This document shows, piece after piece, positions 27,801-35,734 of a stretch of DNA of 40,874 nucleotides (positions are counted from its first letter, which is position 1; the number at the start of each line of letters is the position of its first letter). The stretch is from the NCBI GenBank assembly GCA_018671245.1, contig JABHIB010000011.1, positions 1 through 40,874 of the forward strand, read 5' to 3'. The stretch is from an archaeon (GTDB lineage Archaea > Nanobdellota > Nanobdellia > SCGC-AAA011-G17 > PNOQ01). The translations under genes and the position numbers were made by a program. Under the pieces are notes generated by a model. It searched no databases and had not been told where the DNA came from. It saw only the letters and a list, made by a program, of their open reading frames with translations.

Positions 27801-30003
27801 TAATGTTAAAGTGCAAGAAGGTAAAAAAGTTCCAGGTACAGATTATGCTGCTAGTTATGCCGCTTCAAAAATTCAAGAGACTTCTCTTGAGTGTATGGAT
27901 TTTATGAGTAAGGGAGATTGCGATTTATTGTTCGGTGTTTGTGATCCTGTTATGTGTCCTGTATCTAGATTTGATCTTGGAGGGCATTGGAAAGTGGATA
28001 GTGTTGTCCAAACTGGGATTGTAGGAAGTGTATTTTTAGGATTACATAATTTTGGTATCAAGGAACCTTTACCAGTTTGTTTGACTGGTATACTTGCTGG
28101 CCTTCAGAATATCAAGACTCTTTATCAAGGTTATAATGAGTGTTTGAATACTGCTAAAGTTAGTGGAGAATCTGTAGGTATTTGCAATACTATCAGATCT
28201 GTTTATGTTTGTGAAATGTTGTGGAGGGAGGCAATAGCATTATTCAGCGTTCATGGGAAAATTTTAAGTTTTGTTTCAGAAAAAATATTTGGTAAGAGTG
28301 ATGGTGGTGGAGAGTATATGGCTTGGCAATCTAGTTGGAAGAATCTTGAAAACTCTGTTACTTTCTTCACAAGCGATTATGCTCAAAGTGCGTTTGCTTC
28401 ATATAGTTCAAGAAGTACAGAAGAACTAGGTAATGAAGTTTGTAAATCTGCAATATTTGCAAAAGCTCCAGGTGTTGGAGATTTCTTTTCTCAGTTAACA
28501 AAACCAGAAAGCCCTCCTCAATTTACTGCATGGTTTGATGAATTAGATTATACTAGTTCAGAAAAAGTAGGATTTTTAGATAAACAATCCTTGTATAGAA
28601 TTTATTATCATATCTATGCTGGTGAGACTCAAGAATTACAATATACAGTCTATTTGAAAGGACCAAATCTCTATAATCTTGTAGTGACTGATCCTGAGAA
28701 AAAGATGAATCGAGCTTATTTGAAAGCTGGTGAATTCGCAGACAAAAGTTTCACAGTTAGTGGGAATAGTGGATATAATGAAGTGTGTGTAGAATATAAT
28801 GGAATTACTAAATGTGGCTTTGGGAAGACTACTAGTGCATTTTCATTGAATTATTTGAATGATATGATTGTTAGGGATGAAGTTAATAGGCAGATAGATA
28901 GTGCTGATATGTGTATTCCTGATTCTCCTAGGGTTGGTCCTAGTTTGGGTAGCTTGATTACTCCTTCAAATTATGGATTGCTTAGAACTGGAATAGTTAG
29001 GGTTTGTTCTGTCACAGATCCTGATGATAATAGTGGTAGTGATAAATGGGAAGTAGTTGGGAGTTGCGGTATGGATAGTGTTGGAAGGTCTCTAGGATAT
29101 TGTTGGTTAGATTCTTCTACATTTCAACTTAATGATGTTATTGATAGGGAAGAAATATTGGCCCAGGTAAGTTCGGATTATGTTGCAGACATTAGTACAC
29201 AGGCAGGAATGTTATCTGCAAATGAAGCGAATGTTATGATTGATAATAATGCAAATACTAATTCACTGAATGAGTATATTCACAATTTAAGAGAAATTAT
29301 GAAATACTCCAATGATAATCATATAAAAGCAAGAGGACATACTCTTATTTCTTGGAAGTATTTTTCTGAAGGTTTGAAAATTACTGGACCTGCATCACCT
29401 AGTAATGATCTAAATTGTATCGTAGAATATGATTTTGATATCGGTTGGTTCAGTGGCGATACTTTAATTAAATCTCAACATTCTATTGTTGCTAATAATC
29501 TTGATTTTAGTTGTGAGTCCGGATCTTGGTTTGTTAGATGGGATAGTTTATTTGATAGTGGAAACTGGCATAATTTGGCAAGCTTATCTGAATGTGGTGG
29601 CGATGAAAATTCTGCAAATAGATGGTTTTCTGTTAGTGATAATAATTTTTTAGAAATGTTGAAATGCAGGTATAGGTTGATTCTTCCTACAAGCGGCGCA
29701 CATTCGAGTTTGTTCCAAGATGATAAAGATGATCTTCCTTTTGTATTTAATACATTAATTCCTCAAATGTCTTATGCGACTGATTGTGATGAAGGTATTA
29801 AAATTTTAGTTAATTTGGCAAGAGAGGGTCCGGGTAATGATGATGAACTTCATGTTATTGTAGGTAATGATAAGAAGACTTTTAGTAGTGGCGATTTACA
29901 AGACCGGACTGAAAGAACATCTGATGATATATATAATTTATGTACTGGTTTGACCTCACCTAATGATGGTTATTTTGTTCTTCCACCTTATGGTCCATTT
30001 TGA
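24811..30003 (+). CDS. Giant (1730 aa) secreted/membrane protein with signal peptide
   Basis: MESKKLIAVFCMVLIIGLPFGSLSVAAQDP signal peptide; uninterrupted ORF, Cys-containing ectodomain, short helical-repeat-like stretch (ALENLQKKESLEF). Confidence 0.8.
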   Translation: MESKKLIAVFCMVLIIGLPFGSLSVAAQDPINPRKSLGDALNPFVDEVDVGEAVIVNVDGYEPITISSDYLQNQDFPVYVFLKGMTAGSILFGDDSEEGSDPLFGGINIKRVVITPENMSLRFINGAPVHIPPQDRSYTVSSDGLIDFGYMIVNLRKIKNENDLPDSIDLNMSARVYFDSDAGIGGLFGAQDLNLKPYSDESDWLEDPSAQAKSSFWSGKGYIRTTSIGDDYVTVSIYDGMRRNVVSNLKLNLNSEPSAFTLPGFSSLFGEKSRIDLKAINGAQDSVNLLIKTSVNSDPYETTLVKGMRIFPGSEWTIYSVNGDSVVISDNSGNKRELIYGTGDIVADQCKDFVTVSDSDLSDSSIPSAKMRHYCTAISEAKSALGYALSAQPSSENTELLKEIYGHLYKYYNEIGDYANALENLQKKESLEFTTIGQNEISALFNSLDSDGKTIPLDSGASITLLKINQMEEVASAKAKVGDSLDYVEINVHDPLIHGIREGDRTYDWVVSSLSEDRIMIRKHYDDGEWADSFSLDEGYNNVYGTSVTIKDVDTKQSALLSILPGSGRAFSESNFMVHLPIEKRAIQWVPEEIDKKINSTTSTIAKLESSIDNLESLVKGWKIACLSVFTFLTVKNSFFGNPIARQLVMRDWKETCKQKYVGGQYSSVDECLEFNSEIIEDQIDNSGDAVDVVNDVMKDFKDFDDSDSRSAISNAIGNDLNESQIRLLVEYGGFDLEDARNMIYLKNFNDTVYNTRLIEVGEDLDLYSDIDVGLSSITDEDAKRLYVFSKFHETSMTDLRTYGESADAWAIEYLEGEYGASAVSGVYRVEEATRDTSTSSGIEFYTYYNGNKRSGLSMVMDDEQLPISVGGKSVFKDNDDKLYLVNRGSMFGNEYSRDFFPKPKIEYTESGKPWIIPMKLRSGLFEHSEYANYVLVGFDSSGNPDSYQIWNVGSDGKADVYKANYEESDDVLVMHESILESNPSVLGTVTRTYSTANVKVQEGKKVPGTDYAASYAASKIQETSLECMDFMSKGDCDLLFGVCDPVMCPVSRFDLGGHWKVDSVVQTGIVGSVFLGLHNFGIKEPLPVCLTGILAGLQNIKTLYQGYNECLNTAKVSGESVGICNTIRSVYVCEMLWREAIALFSVHGKILSFVSEKIFGKSDGGGEYMAWQSSWKNLENSVTFFTSDYAQSAFASYSSRSTEELGNEVCKSAIFAKAPGVGDFFSQLTKPESPPQFTAWFDELDYTSSEKVGFLDKQSLYRIYYHIYAGETQELQYTVYLKGPNLYNLVVTDPEKKMNRAYLKAGEFADKSFTVSGNSGYNEVCVEYNGITKCGFGKTTSAFSLNYLNDMIVRDEVNRQIDSADMCIPDSPRVGPSLGSLITPSNYGLLRTGIVRVCSVTDPDDNSGSDKWEVVGSCGMDSVGRSLGYCWLDSSTFQLNDVIDREEILAQVSSDYVADISTQAGMLSANEANVMIDNNANTNSLNEYIHNLREIMKYSNDNHIKARGHTLISWKYFSEGLKITGPASPSNDLNCIVEYDFDIGWFSGDTLIKSQHSIVANNLDFSCESGSWFVRWDSLFDSGNWHNLASLSECGGDENSANRWFSVSDNNFLEMLKCRYRLILPTSGAHSSLFQDDKDDLPFVFNTLIPQMSYATDCDEGIKILVNLAREGPGNDDELHVIVGNDKKTFSSGDLQDRTERTSDDIYNLCTGLTSPNDGYFVLPPYGPF

Positions 30004-30018
30004 TTCTATAAAAATTAA

Positions 30019-30102
30019 TGCGGGGGACAGGACTCGAACCTGCGTAGACACTAAGTCACTAGGTCCTAAGCCTAGCCCGTTTGACCACTCCGGCACCCCC
30101 GC
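30019..30102 (-). tRNA. tRNA-Leu(TAG)
   Basis: GCGGGGG/CCCCCGC acceptor, anticodon stem-loop CTAGG-CTTAGGA-CCTAG, type II variable arm. Confidence 0.93.
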
Positions 30103-30143
30103 GTTATAAATTTTAATTAAATTTTAGTTTATATAATTTACTG

Positions 30144-31316
30144 TTAAGTGAATATTTCTAAAATATCTAAGTGTTTTAATTTATGATCTTTTCCAACTAT
30201 CTTTTTTGTTTTTACATCTATTGCCTTGATAAAATTATCTCCGAAGTCTGAGTGCAATCTGTATGCAAAATTTAAAGCTGTTGAACCTTCTGGTAATAAG
30301 AAACAGTCTGGTAGCACATTCCCTTTTGAGTCTTCTAATTTATTTGCTCCACCAGGATGTATTGCGATGTAATCTAAAACTTCAAAAGTTATTGTGTCTA
30401 AAATTTTTTGTAATCCTGTACCATTTTCATAAGTTAAAACATTCTCTTTTATGAATTCAAGTGCTTTTGTTTGTGCGGCGCTTAATTCGCCAGTTATCTT
30501 GAAATTTTTCTCTCCAGGAGTATATTCTATTAATTCATGTTTTGTGGCCTCTTTTAGTGCTAATTCGGATTCTGCCGAGCAACCTATTATTTTGTAGTTA
30601 GGAAATTCTTCTTTTATTCTTTTGAGATTTTCTTCTGCTCCAGGTATGTCTACCTTATTTGCTGCGATTATTATTGGTTTACTCAGTTCTCTTAATCTTG
30701 TGGCTAATTGCCCTAGTTCATTATCTGTCCACTCTCTTGGATTACTACTAAAATCTTTTATTGATTCTTTAACCATATCTTCACTAACTCTTAGTCCGGA
30801 AAGTTGTTTTGCAATTTCTTTATGTATTTCTTTATTTACCAATGATCTTGAAAATTTTTCCCAACCTTTTTTCATAATTCTTAAGTACCACATATCTAAC
30901 TCAAATTCTAAAAATCTTACATCTTCTGAAGGATTGTAACTTAATGCATTCACAGAATCTCCTTTTTCATTTGTTGATCCTGAAACATCAATTACGTGAA
31001 TTAATGCATCTGCTTGATTTAAGTCATCTAAGAATTGATTGCCCATACCTTTACCTTTGTGAGCTCCGGGAACGATTCCTGCGACATCTAATAATTCTAT
31101 TGGTACAAATCTATTATCTCCAAGAATAAATCCTTCTCTAGGATTTGCAGTTTTATCAAATTCTTTTGCAACATCTTTTATTTTCACATAACCAATCCCT
31201 TGATTAGGTTTTATTGTTACGAATGGATAATTTGCTATTTCTATATCTGCTTGAGTTGCAGCTTTAAAGAATGTAGATTTCCCACAATTTGGTTTCCCAA
31301 CAATTCCGATTAACAT
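30144..31316 (-). CDS. ychF: YchF/OLA1-type GTPase with TGS domain
   Basis: MLIGIVGKPNCGKSTFFKAATQADIEIANYPFVTIKPNQGIGYV, LLDVAGIVPGAHKGKGMGNQFLDDLNQAD, C-terminal TGS NFAYRLHSDFGDNFIKAIDVKTKKIVGKDHKLKHLDILEIF. Confidence 0.95.
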   Translation of the reverse strand: MLIGIVGKPNCGKSTFFKAATQADIEIANYPFVTIKPNQGIGYVKIKDVAKEFDKTANPREGFILGDNRFVPIELLDVAGIVPGAHKGKGMGNQFLDDLNQADALIHVIDVSGSTNEKGDSVNALSYNPSEDVRFLEFELDMWYLRIMKKGWEKFSRSLVNKEIHKEIAKQLSGLRVSEDMVKESIKDFSSNPREWTDNELGQLATRLRELSKPIIIAANKVDIPGAEENLKRIKEEFPNYKIIGCSAESELALKEATKHELIEYTPGEKNFKITGELSAAQTKALEFIKENVLTYENGTGLQKILDTITFEVLDYIAIHPGGANKLEDSKGNVLPDCFLLPEGSTALNFAYRLHSDFGDNFIKAIDVKTKKIVGKDHKLKHLDILEIFT

Positions 31317-31366
31317 AGTTTTTATTGTTTAGAATGTTTTTTAAAGTATTCTGTTTTAAAAGTGTC

Positions 31367-32044
31367 ATGTTAAAAGTAGACTTACATTTACATACAAAAG
31401 AAGATAATTATGATAATCTAGATTATAGTGCAAAAGAACTTATTGATAGAGCTGTTGAATTAAAGTTTGATGTTCTTGCTATAACTCTTCATAATGAAAT
31501 ATTTTTTTCTAAAGATTTAATTTCTTATGCTGAACAAAAAGGTATATTATTAATTCCAGGTGTCGAACTTTCAATAGAGAAAAAACACGTGTTGTTGTAT
31601 AATGTTTCTGAAGATGAACTAAAAGAATTAAAGAAACTTGATGATCTTGAAAAAATTAAAAATGAAAAGAATCTCATCATTGCTGCCCATCCTTATTATT
31701 TTGGGTCTAGTTGTTTGGGGAAAAAGTTAGATAAATATTTTAGATTTTTTGATGCAATCGAATATGCTCATTTTTATTATAAATTTTTTAATCCAAATAA
31801 GAAAGCTATTATTACTAGTAGAAAATTTCACAAAACTCTAGTAGGTAATTCTGATTCTCATAATTTATATCAATTTGGTAGCACCTATTCTTTAGTTGAT
31901 TCTAAAAAAGATATTGGAAGTATTATTGCTGCAATAAAAAAAGGAAATGTTGAAGTAGTTAGTGCCCCATTATCTTTAAAATTGTTTTTGAAAATTCTTT
32001 TTTTCAATTTAAATCCTAAAAAGATATTTAGAAAGTTATTTTAA
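31367..32044 (+). CDS. PHP-domain metal-dependent phosphoesterase
   Basis: MLKVDLHLHTKED...VLAITLHNE...LLIPGVELSIEKKHVLLYNV...NLIIAAHPYYF...VGNSDSHN. Confidence 0.9.
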   Translation: MLKVDLHLHTKEDNYDNLDYSAKELIDRAVELKFDVLAITLHNEIFFSKDLISYAEQKGILLIPGVELSIEKKHVLLYNVSEDELKELKKLDDLEKIKNEKNLIIAAHPYYFGSSCLGKKLDKYFRFFDAIEYAHFYYKFFNPNKKAIITSRKFHKTLVGNSDSHNLYQFGSTYSLVDSKKDIGSIIAAIKKGNVEVVSAPLSLKLFLKILFFNLNPKKIFRKLF

Positions 32045-32092
32045 TTATGAATATTTAGAAAACTATTTAAATTATATTCTGCTGAAATTAAT

Positions 32093-33253
32093 ATGAAAAT
32101 GGGTGTGATATCTTTAGTTTTAGCATTGCTTATAATTAGTATGCCTGCAGGTTATTCTTCTGATGCTTTATTTAGTAAGATTGATGTTCCTAAAGTTAGT
32201 GTTGAAAAAGATTCTGAAAGAGTTTCTTCTGAAGGTTTGACTCGTTATGTTTATGGTGCTGGTTTGGTTGCTTCTGTTAAGGATTCAGAGATTAATTATT
32301 ATCACTCTGATAGGATTCAGAGTAATCGATTAGTAACTGATTCTTCAGGTGTTGGTGCTGTTGAGAGAGAATTCAAATCATTACCTTTTGGACAGGAAAT
32401 TTCTAATTCTGGAGTGAAGTATGCCTTTGCAACTGGAAAGGAATTGGATGAATCCGAGTTGTATTATTTTGGAGCTAGATATTATGATTCTAATTTAGGT
32501 AGGTTTACTTCTGTTGATCCGGTTAAAGAAAATGAACCTTATAGTTATGTTAGAAATAACCCTATGAATATGATTGATCCTAGTGGTATGGATGAAATGT
32601 CTTGGGTTGATGAAGATGTATTTAATAGTGTTGATGAGAATTATGGGTCAATCATTTCTGAAGTTGGATCTCAGTTAAGTCTTACTGATGGCCAGATTGC
32701 TGGAATATTTGGGTCTATATATTCTGAACAATTGAGAAGAGATAGTGGAGGAATAAAAGAAACAAGCAAAAAATATCTTCGAAGTGTTATGGGATTTATG
32801 GGATTTGAAGATGATTTAAAAAGAACAAATAAATATGGGGCTGGTCCTGGACATATACATAGGGATGCTGCACTTGATGTATGGAATTATTACTCTTCAC
32901 ATAAGGATATGTTTCCGAAAGATTATATAGATAAACCTTCTAAGTCTTTAGAGAACATTGATAGTGCCGAACAAAATATAAAATATATGGGAATTTTATT
33001 TATTAAATTTGTTAGAGATTGGAATACTATAGGTGCTGATATTTCAAATCGTCCAGGAGTATTATCTACTTTTTATAATCAAGGTTATGGGTCGAAAGGA
33101 ATTAGTGAGAGGGAATTAATCCCTGGTGGAGTTGATATTCAAGGAGTGGGATTTGGTGTTCATTCAGCTAATGCAGGAAGACAATTTAATGATAATGTAT
33201 TTTTTGAAACTAATATAGTGGAGCCATTTTTATTATCGGTAATGTTTGAGTAG
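32093..33253 (+). CDS. Miniature secreted Rhs-core protein, copy 3, with putative lysozyme/transglycosylase-like C-terminal domain
   Basis: Signal peptide MKMGVISLVLALLIISMPAGYSS; RHS core ...YYFGARYYDSNLGRFTSVDPVKENEPYSYVRNNPMNMIDPSG; tail contains AGPGHIHRDAALDVW ... ENIDSAEQNIKYMGILFIKFVRDW...DISNRPGVLSTFYNQG. Confidence 0.85.
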   Translation: MKMGVISLVLALLIISMPAGYSSDALFSKIDVPKVSVEKDSERVSSEGLTRYVYGAGLVASVKDSEINYYHSDRIQSNRLVTDSSGVGAVEREFKSLPFGQEISNSGVKYAFATGKELDESELYYFGARYYDSNLGRFTSVDPVKENEPYSYVRNNPMNMIDPSGMDEMSWVDEDVFNSVDENYGSIISEVGSQLSLTDGQIAGIFGSIYSEQLRRDSGGIKETSKKYLRSVMGFMGFEDDLKRTNKYGAGPGHIHRDAALDVWNYYSSHKDMFPKDYIDKPSKSLENIDSAEQNIKYMGILFIKFVRDWNTIGADISNRPGVLSTFYNQGYGSKGISERELIPGGVDIQGVGFGVHSANAGRQFNDNVFFETNIVEPFLLSVMFE

Positions 33254-33346
33254 TGAAAGAGTATGTCTATTCCTTAAATCAAAGGTAAAAATTATTATCT
33301 AAATATAGAAACTTTTAAATAGGAATTTTTAGTTGTAATGTTGTGC

Positions 33347-33463
33347 GGGCCCGTAGCTTAGCCTGGTTTATAGCACTGGTCTTATATGACAGTCTTTGGT
33401 AACTTGTTGCCAAATTCTTGCTAGGAACACCAGAGGTCGCCGGTTCAAATCCGGTCGGGCCCA
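33347..33463 (+). tRNA. tRNA-Ile(TAT) with 41-nt intron at 37/38
   Basis: GGGCCCG/CGGGCCC acceptor; anticodon stem CTGGT/ACCAG; exon loop CTTATA + C; intron 33387-33427 with bulge-helix-bulge central helix CTTA/TAGG and internal hairpin TTTGGTAA/TTGCCAAA. Confidence 0.88.
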
Positions 33464-33602
33464 CTTTTTATTTTTATAAAATTTGGAAATATATTTAGTT
33501 GTTTTTTTAAATTTATTGATAGAATTTAATTTATTTGAAAAAAGTTATATTGATAGATTATAGCAAACTTTAAAAACAATTAACTTTCTCAGATTATGTT
33601 AT

Positions 33603-33677
33603 GCTCCTTTGGTGTAGTCCGGTCAAGCATTTCGGCCTTTCGCGCCGAGGACCCGGGTTCAAATCCCGGAGGGAGCA
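33603..33677 (+). tRNA. tRNA-Glu(TTC)
   Basis: GCTCCTT/GGGAGC acceptor region, anticodon stem-loop TCGGC-CTTTCGC-GCCGA. Confidence 0.93.
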
Positions 33678-33714
33678 TAAACCTTATAAATAGAAGTATA
33701 AGAAGGTTTACTCA

Positions 33715-33819
33715 ATGAAACGAAGTTCGAGAAGATGGAAGAAGAAAGGTCAGATGCGCTGGAAGTGGCAACGTAAAAGGTTGCGAAAAGAAAAGCGAAG
33801 AAGACGAATGAAGAAGTAA
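33715..33819 (+). CDS. rpl41e: 50S ribosomal protein eL41 (34 aa, below ORF-track cutoff)
   Basis: MKRSSRRWKKKGQMRWKWQRKRLRKEKRRRRMKK*; eL41-like MRxKWxxKRxRRxKRKRRK composition. Confidence 0.8.
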   Translation: MKRSSRRWKKKGQMRWKWQRKRLRKEKRRRRMKK

Positions 33820-33860
33820 TAATCAGAAGCTTTATAAATCATCGAATAGTGATTCATTGA

Positions 33861-33942
33861 CAGAAGAAAGTTGTCTTCTGATTTACATTTCATACAAGTT
33901 CGTTTGAAATGTTTTGTGAGTACTTAATATTGTTATTGAGTA
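33861..33942 (+). promoter_or_regulatory. 16S leader with three consecutive hairpins
   Basis: CAGAAGA/TCTTCTG (33861-33880), ACATTTCA/TGAAATGT (33885-33912), TACTTAATA/TATTGAGTA (33921-33942). Confidence 0.65.
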
Positions 33943-33944
33943 TG

Positions 33945-33976
33945 ATGTACGAATAAGAACAAAGATAGTGATATTG
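33945..33976 (+). promoter_or_regulatory. 5' strand of pre-16S processing stem with bulge-helix-bulge
   Basis: ATGTACGAATAA-GAACA-AAG-ATAGTGATATTG pairs with 35504-35535. Confidence 0.85.
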
Positions 33977-34014
33977 TGTCAATTTATCATTAAGTTTTGA
34001 ATGCGACAATTTTA

Positions 34015-35486
<1,472 letters not shown>

Positions 35487-35503
35487 TTATTATAATAAAA
35501 TCG

Positions 35504-35535
35504 CAGTATCACTATTGTTCAGATTATTCGTACAT
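35504..35535 (+). promoter_or_regulatory. 3' strand of pre-16S processing stem
   Basis: CAGTATCACTAT-TGTTC-AGA-TTATTCGTACAT, complementary to 33945-33976. Confidence 0.85.
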
Positions 35536-35543
35536 TTATACAC

Positions 35544-35614
35544 GGGCCCATAGTCTAGTGGTAGAACAGGGCGTTTGCAACGCCCAGGCCCGGGTTCGAT
35601 TCCCGGTGGGTCCA
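35544..35614 (+). tRNA. tRNA-Ala(TGC) in the 16S-23S spacer
   Basis: GGGCCCA/TGGGTCC acceptor, anticodon stem-loop GGGCG-TTTGCAA-CGCCC. Confidence 0.94.
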
Positions 35615-35734
35615 TAGCACTTTTATTAGTGCTTATCGTGCAACTCGTTTACTTTAAAAAGTGGCGAGTGAAGGACTTTATGGTTCATAAAGTTAATTTA
35701 TGTTCATATGGTTGTGCATAGGTGAATATGCCTT

